A DNA stretch of 64,000 nt from JASGDN01 sp049841275 (GCA_049841275.1 JASGDN010000055.1:1-64000); one strand, 5' to 3'. Shown: positions 16,880-26,474, numbered from the stretch's first letter. Numbers and translations are program-made. Notes: generated by a model from the sequence alone, not told the origin.

Positions 16880-18076
16880 CTACGCGAAGAAGTCCCGGTC
16901 TTCCTCTGCGAGATAGGGCAGCGTCTTCTCGACGTTGAACTCCACGCCCATACCCGGCCGGTCCCAGACCGCGATCGTGCCGTTCTCCACGATCGGATCG
17001 GGCAGTCCTTCCACGATCTCCGACCACCATCCGGTTCGCGCGCTCGGGTACTCGAAGGCGACGTAATTGTCCGGCAGTGTCGCGCAGACCTGCACCAGCG
17101 CGGCCAATCCCAGCAGGCCGTTCCCCGTGCCATGCGGCGCGATGAGGATGCCGTGAAGGTCGGCGTATTCCGCCACCCACTTCAGCTCCGCGATACCACC
17201 GATGTCTCCCGGATCGGGGCCGATCACGTTCACGGCGTGGCCCTCGATCAAGGTCTTGAAGTTCTGGCGCAGGTAGATCTGCTCGCCCGTGTGGATCGGG
17301 GTGCTGGTTGCGCGTGTGAGCTCGCGATAGACATCGGCGTTCACGAACGGACTGTAGTCACCCGTCAACATATCCTCCAGCCAGACGAGGTTCAGCCGTT
17401 CGACCTCGCGCGCGAAGCGGATGGCATCGGGCAGCACCCAGCCGGGACCGCAGTCCAGCGCCAGCCCGACGCGGTCGCCGAGCACCTCCTTCATCGCCTC
17501 TGCACATTCCACGACGTGGCGGAATCCCTTCTCGGTCATCAGCCCGCGGTTCGTATAGCCGTGGAATGCCTTCTCGTCTGGCGTATGCACGTAGAAATCG
17601 GGGATGTCGTAGATCATCGGCGTGTGGAAGGCGATCGCCTGCTTGACGATGGTGAAGCCTTCCTCGCAATTCGCCATGTAGCGAACGGCCTCTGCATAGT
17701 CCTCCGGATTCTGGCCGGACATCGGTTGGCGGCGGGAGCCGTTGTAGGTGCGCACGCGGTCGCGCACCTTGCCGCCAAGCAGCTTGTAGACCGGCACGCC
17801 AGCAGCCTTGCCGGCGATGTCCCAGAGCGCTATCTCGATGGCGGAGATGGCTGCGCCCCATGGCTTGAAGCCGCCGCGCGAGCGGATGCGCCGCATCACG
17901 CGCTCGACGTCGGTCGGGTCCTGTCCGATCAGGCCGGGTTTCAGCATCATCACGATCGGCGCCCACGCCGGCTTGTAGTGTTCGATCTCGCCGTAACCGC
18001 TGATCCCTTCGTCGGTCACAATGCGCACGATGGGATGCTCGCCAATGACGGCGCACCTGAGGTCCGTGATCTTCAC
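16880..18076 (-). CDS. Mandelate racemase/muconate lactonizing enzyme (enolase superfamily)
   Basis: This 398-residue enzyme abstracts a proton alpha to a carboxylate, using Mg2+. An N-terminal capping domain (1-120) precedes the barrel. KQA (145) is the Lys strand of the catalytic site, metal ligands are D208 (LALDCGPGW), E234 (WLEDM) and E265 (HTGEQ), and H315 (APHGTGNG) is the general base opposite. This layout (Lys/His, Asp-Glu-Glu) is that of sugar-acid dehydratases such as galactonate, mannonate or rhamnonate dehydratase. The substrate is not determined. It is divergent from the NTF2-like gene, and the neighbouring oxidoreductases and importers suggest sugar-acid catabolism. Confidence 0.88.
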   Translation of the reverse strand: MKITDLRCAVIGEHPIVRIVTDEGISGYGEIEHYKPAWAPIVMMLKPGLIGQDPTDVERVMRRIRSRGGFKPWGAAISAIEIALWDIAGKAAGVPVYKLLGGKVRDRVRTYNGSRRQPMSGQNPEDYAEAVRYMANCEEGFTIVKQAIAFHTPMIYDIPDFYVHTPDEKAFHGYTNRGLMTEKGFRHVVECAEAMKEVLGDRVGLALDCGPGWVLPDAIRFAREVERLNLVWLEDMLTGDYSPFVNADVYRELTRATSTPIHTGEQIYLRQNFKTLIEGHAVNVIGPDPGDIGGIAELKWVAEYADLHGILIAPHGTGNGLLGLAALVQVCATLPDNYVAFEYPSARTGWWSEIVEGLPDPIVENGTIAVWDRPGMGVEFNVEKTLPYLAEEDRDFFA

Positions 18077-18252
18077 GCCTGCACGCTCCTGCGAATGACC
18101 ATGTCCGTCGCTGACAGATGACGGGGATGGCGATCGATTGCCGGGTGACTGTGGCTGCTGGCCGAATGGTGGCGGCAGGGTATCCTGCGTGCAGAGGATT
18201 GTCCAGCGGGGACGGCGCTATGGCCGTCCTGGAGGCGGAGGCACGAGAGGGC

Positions 18253-18699
18253 ATGAGCGAACGGGACGACATTGGGGTGATCCGCGCCTTTCACACGCTG
18301 CTGGGGACGCGCGATGTGCCGGGGCTGCTGGCTCTGGCGACGGACAATATCGGCGTGGGCGGCGGGCGCGGTCGTGGCGAGGGCAAGGATTTCTTCGTCG
18401 AGTGGGTGCGGTTCGCAACGATTTCGTTGACACCGCGCCGCTGGTTTCGGCAGGTGACAGCCGAACACGAGGGGCGACACGGCACGCCGGACGAGCGGAC
18501 GAGCACGCTCGTCGTCGAGGAGGATGCCATCTGGCGCTCGCCATCGTCCGGACGGGAAATGGGACGGATGCGGTTTGCCACGATCTACGAGATCGAGAAC
18601 GGAAAGCTCCGCAGCATCGCGCGCTACAGCAACATCGGCGAGGCGGTCACCACTGCGGGGCTCTATCCGGAGCATGAGATCGAGGCCGGACCGGATTGA
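18253..18699 (+). CDS. Nuclear transport factor 2-like (SnoaL) protein
   Basis: The start at 18253 (MSERDDIGVIRAFHTLLGTRD, with GAGAGG upstream) gives 148 residues, normal for the NTF2/SnoaL cone fold. The pattern of an N-terminal helix, LLALATDNIGVGGGRGRGEGKDFFVEWV and IYEIENGKLRSIARYSN near the end is typical of this family. It includes small enzymes and ligand-binding proteins. The function here is unknown. Longer in-frame starts upstream (18118) overlap the divergent promoter region and look non-coding. Confidence 0.7.
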   Translation: MSERDDIGVIRAFHTLLGTRDVPGLLALATDNIGVGGGRGRGEGKDFFVEWVRFATISLTPRRWFRQVTAEHEGRHGTPDERTSTLVVEEDAIWRSPSSGREMGRMRFATIYEIENGKLRSIARYSNIGEAVTTAGLYPEHEIEAGPD

Positions 18700-18817
18700 G
18701 TGTCTACGCGCTGGACCGGCTCATGACCGGCAGGTTGTCTGCCATACTCTCCAGCACGAATGCTGTCCCCATGTCGCAGGGGCTGCCTGCGACGAATCGC
18801 TCTGCGAATGGATCCGC

Positions 18818-19435
18818 ATGAACGATCCTCAGTCATCACCATCCACCCCCCTGCCTGCGACCGACCGTCGGGGCCAGCGCATTCAGGAGACCCGGCGCTC
18901 GATTCAGGAGACCGCCGTCACGCTCTTCGCGGAACGCGGGTACGACGATGTCACCGTCGAGGAGATCGCTGCCGCGGCTGGTGTCTCCCACATGACGGTG
19001 TTCCGTCACTTTCCGACCAAGAGCGCCCTGGTCTTCTATGGCGAGTACGACCAGCAGATGCTCGAGATGCTGCGTGCGTGGCCGGTGACGACCACGATCG
19101 AGGCGATGGTGATCACCGTCTATCGTGAGGCCATCGGCGCATGGCTGGGCAGCGGCGATCAGGTCACCGCTGCCCAGATGCGGATCGTGAATGCGACTCC
19201 GGCGCTGCAAGGCGCCATCTGGGCGGAGACGCTGAAGTTCCGCGAGGCCGCGCTGAACCTGCTGCTGGAGCGGTTCGGCGACGATGCCGATCCGTTTGCG
19301 CTGCGGGTGCTCATGGCAACCGTGACCGCCACTGCGATGATGGCGCTCCTGGAATGGGCGGCGGATGATGGGGCTCGCCCGATCGGAATGCTGCTCGATC
19401 GGGCGGTTGGCGTCCTCCGGGACAGCACCCGCTGA
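18818..19435 (+). CDS. TetR family transcriptional regulator
   Basis: The 205-residue protein starts at ATG 18818 (MNDPQSSPSTPLP). Its helix-turn-helix is RSIQETAVTLFAERGYDDVTVEEIAAAAGVSHMTVFRHFPTK (split across residues about 26-70), the standard TetR pattern. The C-terminal region is a helical ligand domain of the AcrR/MftR kind. The gene follows the NTF2-like gene by 118 bp. Its target is unknown; it may act on itself or on the neighbouring genes. Confidence 0.85.
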   Translation: MNDPQSSPSTPLPATDRRGQRIQETRRSIQETAVTLFAERGYDDVTVEEIAAAAGVSHMTVFRHFPTKSALVFYGEYDQQMLEMLRAWPVTTTIEAMVITVYREAIGAWLGSGDQVTAAQMRIVNATPALQGAIWAETLKFREAALNLLLERFGDDADPFALRVLMATVTATAMMALLEWAADDGARPIGMLLDRAVGVLRDSTR

Positions 19436-19437
19436 CC

Positions 19438-19941
19438 TCAGGCTATGCGGGGAACGGTGGCGATCGTTGCGAGCCCGACAGCCGCGCAATCTTCCAGGAG
19501 GGCGATCGGAAGGCCCGGGGGGCTGCTCCGCTCCACAATCGTCTTCCTGACCCAATAGCCGCCGAACGATCCGGCGACCGCACCGACGGCCCCCAATACG
19601 GCGCCCGTCGTAATGCCCGACTTCGCACCATCGCTGCCGATGGCGGCGCCAGCGAGCATGCCCGATGCGATTCGTCCAGCCAGTGAGCCGGGCTGAAGAC
19701 GCGAGGGTGTCTGTGGAAGCTTGTCCCCCACGAATTCGCCGAACATGCCCGCGACCAGGACCGCTCGCCTGATGCGCCAGCGATACGGAACCCAGTGCAT
19801 CCAGCGCGCCGCGCGGGCGGGCTGGCGCAGGGCGAGCACGGTGTTCGGGGTCATGCTGCGCGACCCGGCGCTGAGGCCGAGGAGAAACGCGCGCAGGACA
19901 GGATCGGATGCGGCGGATTTTGCGATGGGCTGGCTGGACAT
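19438..19941 (-). CDS. DUF4126 family membrane protein
   Basis: The start at 19941 has GGAGG just upstream (in CCGGAGGTCCGC) and gives 167 residues. The sequence LLGLSAGSRSMTPNTVLA, GEFVGDKLPQTPSRLQPGSLAGRIASG and GAVLGAVGAVAGSFGGY matches the DUF4126 pattern: a short soluble stretch and several small helices with Gly/Ala-rich packing. Function is unknown in the family. It converges with the TetR gene, leaving 2 bp between the stop codons. Confidence 0.8.
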   Translation of the reverse strand: MSSQPIAKSAASDPVLRAFLLGLSAGSRSMTPNTVLALRQPARAARWMHWVPYRWRIRRAVLVAGMFGEFVGDKLPQTPSRLQPGSLAGRIASGMLAGAAIGSDGAKSGITTGAVLGAVGAVAGSFGGYWVRKTIVERSSPPGLPIALLEDCAAVGLATIATVPRIA

Positions 19942-20173
19942 GCGGACCTCCGGATTTCGTGGGTGGCGAGGTGTCGACTGGGGATTCGTGCGCAATTGGC
20001 GCGCCGGGACACCCTGCTACGGGAGACGGAATAGTCTGGCCGGCCCCTTCCCCGGACCAGGCCGAATCCTGTACCATCCAGATGGTCAGGGACAAAATGT
20101 GTTTCATCGGAAGCGTAGTGGGGAATCGTGTGGACTGGTGCCAGGCCGGGTCCAGCTCCAGGGAGGATTGCGG

Positions 20174-22311
20174 ATGGGACGCCGGTGGGGAGCAACAGGA
20201 CTCGCGCTGCTGATGGTGGTGCTCTCGAGTCCCTTCATCGTATTCGCGCAGACGGCTACGCCCGAGGCGGTGGGCACCACCGCGAAGGGGGGGTGTCGGA
20301 CGTGACCGGCATCGATCTGTCAGGGATCGTGGCGACGCCAAGCGATTGCGCCTTTATCAGCATCGCGGGGTAACCGCTGGTGACCGAGGACCTCGGGGAG
20401 GTCGAATGCGGCACCGTCTCGGTGCCGGAGAACTGGGCGAATCCGGGGCCGCGCATGTTGACGATCAGTTATGCGGTCCTCAAGTCCACCAGCGACCATC
20501 CGGAGCCCGATCCGGTCGTCTATCTTGAGGGCGGGCCCGCGCTGGCGGGCATCTCCATGATGGCGAATGTCTTCGCGGTGCCGCGCGAGACGCGCGATGT
20601 CGTGCTCTTCGATCAGCGGGGGACGCAGTTCTCCTCGCTGTTCGTCTGCAGTCTGCTCACGATCGATGATGCGGTTTCGTCGTTCGCCACGCCCGAGGTG
20701 GTCGAGGAGCCAGACGCCACGCCCGATGTGGGGCCAACCGATCTTTCGCCCTCCACAGATACGGCGGGCATGATGGCGGCAGCCCGGCAGCGGGTGGGGG
20801 ACTCGACCGCGCGTTGCGTGCGTGAACTGTTGGGCAAGGGCGTCGACCTCCGACAATACAACAGCATCGCGAATGCGAACGACACCGTGGCGCTGGTGAA
20901 CGCGCTGGGATACGAGACCTATAACCTGTATGGCATCTCCTACGGAACGCGGCTGGCGCTGGTGCTGATGCGCGACCATCCCGAAGGGATCCGCTCGGTC
21001 GTGCTCGACTCCACGTTCCCGCCGGAGATCCGCGGGTTCGAGCTCTATCCGAAGGAAGCCGAGGAGGTCGTGCTGCAGGTTTTCGCGGACTGCCGGATCG
21101 ACCCGGTCTGCAACGCGGCCTATCCGAATCTGAAGGAACGATTCATCGCTCTGATCGGTGCGCTGCAGGCGCAGCCGATCGAGACGGCGGATGGCCGCAC
21201 GGTGGCGGCGCTCGACGTAATCGAGATTGCGCGGAATATCGCCTTCGCCACGGATACGGCCGCCTACATTCCGCGCATGATCGCGGAACTGGAGCAGGGT
21301 GATATCACCACCTACGACCTGATCGTCAGCGGCCTGCTGTTCCAGGCCGAAGGCGTGCTGGTTGAGGTGGAGGGCGATGGTGACGCAACGCCGGCCGCCG
21401 GCGAACCGGCCGCAACGCCCTCCGACGAGGCATCCCAGGTGACCGCCGATGCGGACGAAGCGAGTGCGATGCCACCGATCGATCTCATCCCGGACGCCGG
21501 TGCGGATGGGCAGCCGCTGACGTCGGCCGAGCTCTTCATCGACGACGTGCAGGTCCGTCTGGGCAGCCTCGATCCCGAGCGGCAGGAGATGGCTGTCTCG
21601 CTCCTGGTCACGCTCGACAAGATGCCGCACACGGCGGATACCTTGACCGGGTTTGTGAACGGGGTTTTCGCAGGTCCGGAGTATGCGCGGGATCGCGCGG
21701 CGCTGCTGGCGGAAATCGACGAGTTGACGCCGAACGACGTGGAGGCGGTCTTCGCCATCACCAGCCAGCAGCTGGATATCATCGACATTCTTACCTTCGG
21801 GATGTCGAACACGGTCTTCAATAGCGTGGAGTGCAATGAGGAGATCCCATTCGAGTCCTTCCAGAAGACGGTCGACAACGCCCAGGGGCTCGAGGTCCCG
21901 GCGTTGGCCTATGGCATACCGGAAAGCATCGCCGACCAGTTCGCGACGTGCGAACAGTGGCCGTCCGGCCGTGCCCCGGACTACGAGAACGAGCCGGTGG
22001 TGAGCGACATCCCGACGCTGGTGCTCGGCGGCGAGTACGACTCCCAGACACCGCTCTCCTGGAACAAGGAAGCATTCGTCAATCTTGCGAATGCCTATTT
22101 CGTGGAGTTCCCATCGACCGGGCATGGGGTGATCCTCCCCACCGCGTGTGCGAAAAACGTGGCCCAGCAGTTCATCGACACGCCATTTCTTTCGCCCAAT
22201 GCGAGTTGTGCGGACACCCTGTGGCCAACGTGGTCGTTGCCCGGCGATCCGTTGCCGCAGCCGGTCGTGGCGACCGACGCGGGCACCCCCGTTGCAACGC
22301 CGGCCGGGTGA
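20174..22311 (+). pseudogene. Secreted alpha/beta hydrolase (peptidase S33-like), frameshift plus in-frame stop
   Basis: The gene starts at ATG 20174 with GGAGG 8 nt upstream. Its signal peptide is clear (WGATGLALLMVVLSSPFIVFAQ). The frame then runs out at 20305. After the G7 tract at 20287-20293, another frame continues the same protein (VSDVTGIDLSGIVATPSDC), hits TAA at 20371-20373, and goes on in the same frame from GTG 20380 to 22311. The main part has VECGTVSVPENWANPG, VVYLEGGPA, the nucleophile elbow GISYG (nt 20932-20946), GEYDSQTP and STGHGVI, all typical of proline-iminopeptidase/tripeptidyl-aminopeptidase secreted hydrolases. One extra G would restore the first frame. Two lesions within 90 bp suggest decay, phase variation or sequence error. 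Confidence 0.75.
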
Positions 22312-22335
22312 TCCCGCCGGGACGGACATCGCACG

Positions 22336-22373
22336 GGGAAGGGACTGGTCCATCAGTGGGCCGGTCCCTTCCC
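22336..22373 (+). terminator. 13-bp hairpin after the hydrolase gene
   Basis: GGGAAGGGACTGG (22336-22348) pairs with CCGGTCCCTTCCC (22361-22373), with one G-U pair and a 12-nt loop, 24 nt after the stop. Confidence 0.65.
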
Positions 22374-22417
22374 TGCTATCGGATCCCTGCTCATCACGCC
22401 AGAATCCGCGTGTTATC

Positions 22418-22445
22418 TTGACGTTGCGTGCAGAACCGCTATCGT
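22418..22445 (+). promoter_or_regulatory. Sigma-70-like promoter for the sugar importer
   Basis: TTGACG (22418-22423) and TATCGT (22440-22445) are separated by 16 bp, about 45 nt before the binding-protein start at 22491. The start has GGAGA 7 nt upstream. Spacing and sequence are close to the housekeeping consensus. Confidence 0.45.
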
Positions 22446-22490
22446 GAGGGAATGTCGCGTTGCGTTCGATTTCACTGAGGGAGACATCTC

Positions 22491-23852
22491 ATGCGTGACG
22501 ACAGGATCACCGGTTCGATCTCCGCGATGGCGGCTCGCAAGACCAATCGCCGCCGCGTGGTGCAGGGAGCTGTCGCCGGAGCAACCGTTGCTGCGTTGGG
22601 GGCGGGCGGCCGTCTCGTGGCGGCCCAAGGCACGCCGGAAGCCAGTCCCGTTGCCAGCCCGGTCGTCGCTGCGATCACGCCCTACAACGGGGAAGAGGCG
22701 AAGGTCACCTACGGGTTCTGGGATACTGCCCAGGAACCGGCGATCGACGATCAGATCAAGGCCTTCAATGCGGTATTCCCGAAGATCACGATTGAGAAGC
22801 AGATCGTGCCGTGGGCCGATTACTGGACGCAGCTGCAGACGGCGGTGGCTGGCGGGTCGACGTTCGACACGATGTGGATGAACGTCGCCAACTTCCCGAC
22901 CTATGCGTCTGCCGGCGCGTTGCTGCCGATTACCCAGATCATCGGCGGCGATGGTATTGCCGTCGACAAGCTGCCCGCGACGCTGGTGGAGTCCTACGCC
23001 TTCGAGGGCGTGCAATACGGCGTTCCCCGTGACTTCGATGCGATCGCCATCTATTACAACAAGAAGCTCTTCGATGACGCCGGTGTCTCCTACCCGACCG
23101 CCGAATGGACGTGGGATGACTTCCGCTCCGCCGCCGAGAAGCTGACCAACAAGGACGCCGGTATCTGGGGCGTCGGCATGCAGACCAGCTTCCAGGAGAA
23201 CTGGATCAACTTCATCTACCAGAACGATGGGACGCTGCTGAACGCCGATCTCACGGAAGTCGTGCTGACCGAGCCTGCCGCCGACGAAGCCATCCAGTAC
23301 ATCACGGGGTTCTTCACCGATGAACTGACCCCGTCGATCGCGGTGCAACAGTCGAACCCGGTGGCCGAGACCCTCTTCCCCGCCGGGCAGGTGGCGTTCA
23401 TCCCGGCTGGCTCCTTCCGGGCGGCGACGTATGGCGCGCTCGACCTCGATCTCGGTGTTGCGCCTCTCCCGACCAAGGTGAAGCAGGCAACGATCACGCA
23501 CGGCGTGTCGAACGTCATCTGGAAGGGGGCCAGCAACCCGGGCGCCGCATTGGAGTGGATCAAGTGGCTCCACGGTGAGGAGGCGGAGACGATCCTCGGC
23601 AAGAGTGGTGCGACCATCCCGGCGCTATCCGGCACGCAGCAGGGATGGGTCGATTCGTTCCCGAACCTGGATCTGCAGGTGTTCGTCGATTCGGCCGAGA
23701 ACTTCGGATTCAGCTTCAACTGGCCGCAGGATGTCGGGGACTGGCTCACCGCCGTTCAGGATGTCCTGGTCGACGGCTGGGCTGGCAACATCCCGGCGAA
23801 CGAGATCGCGGCGAAGGCGACCGATGCCGGCAACGCCATTCTCAAGGCATAA
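22491..23852 (+). CDS. Sugar ABC transporter substrate-binding protein (SBP family 1)
   Basis: This 453-residue exported receptor has a twin-arginine signal (TNRRRVVQGAVAGATVAALG, about 17-37) and a mature start near VAAQGTPEASPVASP. That Pro/Ser/Ala linker recurs in secreted proteins of this window. The mature domain has VTYGFWDT, FPKITIEKQIVPWADYW, GGSTFDTMWMNVANFPTYA, VPRDFDAIAIYYNKKLFDDAG and AALEWIKWLHGEEA, the usual pattern of family-1 oligosaccharide-binding proteins. Two permease genes follow, but no ATPase gene, so a shared MsmX/UgpC-type ATPase elsewhere probably drives it. The sugar is unknown. Confidence 0.9.
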   Translation: MRDDRITGSISAMAARKTNRRRVVQGAVAGATVAALGAGGRLVAAQGTPEASPVASPVVAAITPYNGEEAKVTYGFWDTAQEPAIDDQIKAFNAVFPKITIEKQIVPWADYWTQLQTAVAGGSTFDTMWMNVANFPTYASAGALLPITQIIGGDGIAVDKLPATLVESYAFEGVQYGVPRDFDAIAIYYNKKLFDDAGVSYPTAEWTWDDFRSAAEKLTNKDAGIWGVGMQTSFQENWINFIYQNDGTLLNADLTEVVLTEPAADEAIQYITGFFTDELTPSIAVQQSNPVAETLFPAGQVAFIPAGSFRAATYGALDLDLGVAPLPTKVKQATITHGVSNVIWKGASNPGAALEWIKWLHGEEAETILGKSGATIPALSGTQQGWVDSFPNLDLQVFVDSAENFGFSFNWPQDVGDWLTAVQDVLVDGWAGNIPANEIAAKATDAGNAILKA

Positions 23853-23940
23853 CAGCGAGTCGTGAGGATCGGGGCCGATGGGTGCTCCTCGAGCACGGCC
23901 ATCGGCCCTGGGAAGAAAGCGACTTCCTGGGTCCGGACGT

Positions 23941-23974
23941 CGCCGGCACCGGTGGTCACCGACCGGTGCCGGCG
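23941..23974 (+). terminator. 13-bp hairpin between binding-protein and permease genes
   Basis: CGCCGGCACCGGT (23941-23953) and its exact complement (23962-23974) enclose an 8-nt loop. The 3' arm ends at the base before ATG 23975, an alternative permease start. It probably lowers permease expression relative to the abundant binding protein, and it favours the permease start at 24005. Confidence 0.65.
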
Positions 23975-24004
23975 ATGCCGTCAATACATGGGCTGGATGC
24001 CGCG

Positions 24005-24940
24005 ATGACCACGACCACGTCCACCTCTGCTGTCACGATCCCGGCCGAACACCCGCGTCGCCGGAGACGCTACGCATCGTCCACGGCGCGCTGGGGATAC
24101 CTCATGATCGCGCCGCTGATGATCGGCTTTGCGATCTTCTTCCTGATCGCGCTCGGATGGTCGTTCTTCCTCAGCTTCACCGAGTGGACGCTGCCCAAGA
24201 CGCCGACCTGGATCGGGATTCGCAACTACCAGACGGTCTGGCACGATGCCGCGTTCCGTACGGCCTTGCGCAATACGTTCGCGATCGCCGTTCCCCTCAT
24301 CGTCCTGCGGCTCGTGCTGGCGTTGCTCCTGGCGGTTGCCCTGAATTCGAAGATTCGGTTTCGCAATTTCTACCGGCTCGTCTTCTTCCTGCCGGTCCTC
24401 ACCATGCCCGTGGCCACGGGACGCATCTGGAAGTGGCTGTTCGATCCCGGATTCGGTCCTATCAATGCCTTCCTGCGGCAGGTCGGCCTTCCGCAACCCG
24501 ACTGGCTGCTCTATCCCGGTTCCGCCACGATCGCCGTGATCATCGTCCTGCTCTGGAGCTCGGTCGGGTACGACATGATCATCTATCTTTCGGGATTGCA
24601 GGCAATTCCCAAGGATTACTACGATGCGGCGGCGGTGGACGGGGCCGGCGCCTGGCGCAGCTTTCGTGATGTCACCGTGCCGCTGCTGACCCCGACGATC
24701 TTCTTCCTCACGGTCGTCGGCATCATCGGCTCGCTCCAGGTGTTCGACCTCGTCTACGTCATGACGCGTGTGGACACGACCAATCGCCTGCCCACGGCGG
24801 TGTATTACATCTACGACACCGGCTTTGCGGATCGGCAGATGGGATATGCCACGGCGCTGGCGTGGGTCCTGCTCGTCATCATCCTGATCTTCACCCTCAT
24901 CCAGTTCGTCCTGCAGCGAAGGTGGGTCCATTACGCATGA
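24005..24940 (+). CDS. Carbohydrate ABC transporter permease (MalF/UgpA type)
   Basis: This 311-residue membrane protein has six helices by hydropathy. The first is WGYLMIAPLMIGFAIFFLIALGW after a basic N-terminus (HPRRRRRYASS). The EAA loop, YYDAAAVDGAGAWRSFRDVTVP (about 206-227), is the ATPase contact. LRNTFAIAVPLIVLRLVLALLLA and RIWKWLFDPGFGPINAFLRQ are typical of MalF/UgpA permeases. The start at 24005 was preferred over 23975 because the latter abuts the hairpin. It overlaps the next permease by 4 nt (ATGA at 24937-24940). Confidence 0.9.
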   Translation: MTTTTSTSAVTIPAEHPRRRRRYASSTARWGYLMIAPLMIGFAIFFLIALGWSFFLSFTEWTLPKTPTWIGIRNYQTVWHDAAFRTALRNTFAIAVPLIVLRLVLALLLAVALNSKIRFRNFYRLVFFLPVLTMPVATGRIWKWLFDPGFGPINAFLRQVGLPQPDWLLYPGSATIAVIIVLLWSSVGYDMIIYLSGLQAIPKDYYDAAAVDGAGAWRSFRDVTVPLLTPTIFFLTVVGIIGSLQVFDLVYVMTRVDTTNRLPTAVYYIYDTGFADRQMGYATALAWVLLVIILIFTLIQFVLQRRWVHYA

Positions 24941-25773
24941 CGAGCCAGAAGACCTTCTCCTACTATCTGGGGCGGATCGCCTTGCACGGGGCGCTGATCT
25001 CGCTGGGGATCATCTTCATGCTGCCCTTCGCTTGGTCGCTTTCCACGTCGCTCAAACCGTTCGGCGACTTGTTCTCGCCGAATCCGAAGTTCCTGCCAAG
25101 TCATATCGTCTGGGACAACTATCGGACGGTGTTCGAGCGAAGCGACTTCGGGCGGTACTACATCAATTCGATCGTCGTGTCGGTCGGGCGAACCGTGGGG
25201 CAAGTCGCCATCGCCTCGGTCGCGGCATTTGCCTTCGCCAACCTGCGCTTTCGTGGGCGCGATGTCATCTTCTTCATCCTGCTGGCAGGGCTGATGGTGC
25301 CCGATCAGGTGCTGATCGTGCCGCGTTTCATCATCATGCGCGAGTTCGGCTGGTTCGATACCTATCAGGGGCTGATCGTCCCCCTGATCTTCAGCTCCTT
25401 TGGCGCTTTCATGCTCCGGCAATACTTCCTCGGCATTCCGAGGGACTTCCAGGAGGCGGCGACGATCGAGGGGGCGAATCCGCTCCAGATCTTCTGGCAG
25501 ATCTATCTTCCGCTGGCGCGGCCAGCGCTGGCCGCCTTCGGATTTCTGGCGTTCCTTTCCAGCTGGAATGAATTCCTGTGGGGCCTCACGGTCACCAACA
25601 GCTCCGACATGCGGGTGATCCCGGTGGGGCTGGCGTTGCTGCAGGGGCAGTACTTCACGAATAACGCGGTCCTGCTTGCGGCGGCCAACCTTGCGACGAT
25701 CCCGTTGCTCATCGCCTTCGTCTTCTTCCAGAAGCATCTTGTCGAGGGGATCACGCTCGGCGGCTTGAAATAG
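24937..25773 (+). CDS. Carbohydrate ABC transporter permease (MalG/UgpE type)
   Basis: This 278-residue second permease begins at ATG 24937, translationally coupled to the first. Pattern points are ISLGIIFMLPFAWSLSTSLKP, WDNYRTVFE, LRFRGRDVIFFILLAGLMVPDQVLIVPRF, the EAA loop DFQEAATIEGANPLQIFWQIYLP (about 170-192) and the C-terminal HLVEGITLGGLK, the usual MalG-type end (GL..GGVKG). A bidirectional hairpin follows. Confidence 0.92.
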   Translation: MTSQKTFSYYLGRIALHGALISLGIIFMLPFAWSLSTSLKPFGDLFSPNPKFLPSHIVWDNYRTVFERSDFGRYYINSIVVSVGRTVGQVAIASVAAFAFANLRFRGRDVIFFILLAGLMVPDQVLIVPRFIIMREFGWFDTYQGLIVPLIFSSFGAFMLRQYFLGIPRDFQEAATIEGANPLQIFWQIYLPLARPALAAFGFLAFLSSWNEFLWGLTVTNSSDMRVIPVGLALLQGQYFTNNAVLLAAANLATIPLLIAFVFFQKHLVEGITLGGLK

Positions 25774-25854
25774 AGCCAGATCCGAAAACGTCCATGGAAT
25801 GACCGCTCTCTCGGCAACCAATATGGACTTCGCTGTAAGGCTCCCACTGCCCGT

Positions 25855-25901
25855 CCCAGGAGAGAACCTTCCCAAGCGAGCAGGTAAGGTTCTCTCCTGG
25901 G
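25855..25901. terminator. Perfect 16-bp bidirectional hairpin
   Basis: CCCAGGAGAGAACCTT (25855-25870) and its exact complement (25886-25901) flank a 15-nt loop between the convergent permease and GrpB genes. It ends 3 nt before the GrpB stop codon and can serve both strands. Confidence 0.7.
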
Positions 25902-25904
25902 GAT

Positions 25905-26474
25905 TCAGGATTTGTTGCGTGTTCGCTCCCATTCCTTGGCGGCCTCAATCAGGACGGTGGTCGCGGGTTGCTTGATCTGGCCATAGTCGGCGAGGTCCGT
26001 CACGGACTGGGCGAGCCGCATCTTGAATGCTGCCCATGCATCACGCGTCGTGGGATTGGCCCGCAGGTAGTCGCGAAAGAGCAGGTTGAAGCGGGCATTC
26101 TCCCCGTCGTAGGGCCGGACGTGGATGTTGACGGCACGCGAACCAGCCGGAGGCGCGAAGACTCGCTTAGGACACCTGATGCCGAAGGAGGTTTCTTCTC
26201 TGTTCTACGGTTCGGAACGGAATCTGTAACCGGCGGCTGTCAGGCGCGACTCGATCCGGGGGTCGGTGGCTTCCCGGGCGCGAACCTGAATGTCGATGCA
26301 GTCCTTGGCAGCCATGCCGGGAATCGACGTCGAGCCGATATGGTCGATGGTCAGTGCATCGGGACCGAGGATAGCGGCCAGCTGCTCGCGAATCCGGTCG
26401 AATTCCTGTGGCCATTCCGGATCGTACGGTACGACAACAACCCCAGCGGATGTGATTTCATCGGGAAAAGTCAT
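25905..26474 (-). pseudogene. GrpB (UPF0157) family protein with internal TAG stop
   Basis: ATG at 26474 has GGAG about 10 nt upstream. The N-terminal part reads VVVVPYDPEWPQEFDRIREQ, IDHIGSTSIPGMAAKDCIDI, the hallmark of the GrpB nucleotidyltransferase-like family. Translation stops at TAG 26205-26207 after AAGYRFRSEP. The same frame then reads on as FAPPAGSRAVNIHVRPY, ENARFNLLFRDYLRANP, the family's C-terminal half, to TGA at 25905-25907. A single in-frame nonsense codon, without a frameshift, splits an otherwise full-length gene of about 190 codons. The stop may be real, a sequencing error or, less likely, read through. The family's function is poorly defined. Confidence 0.75.
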
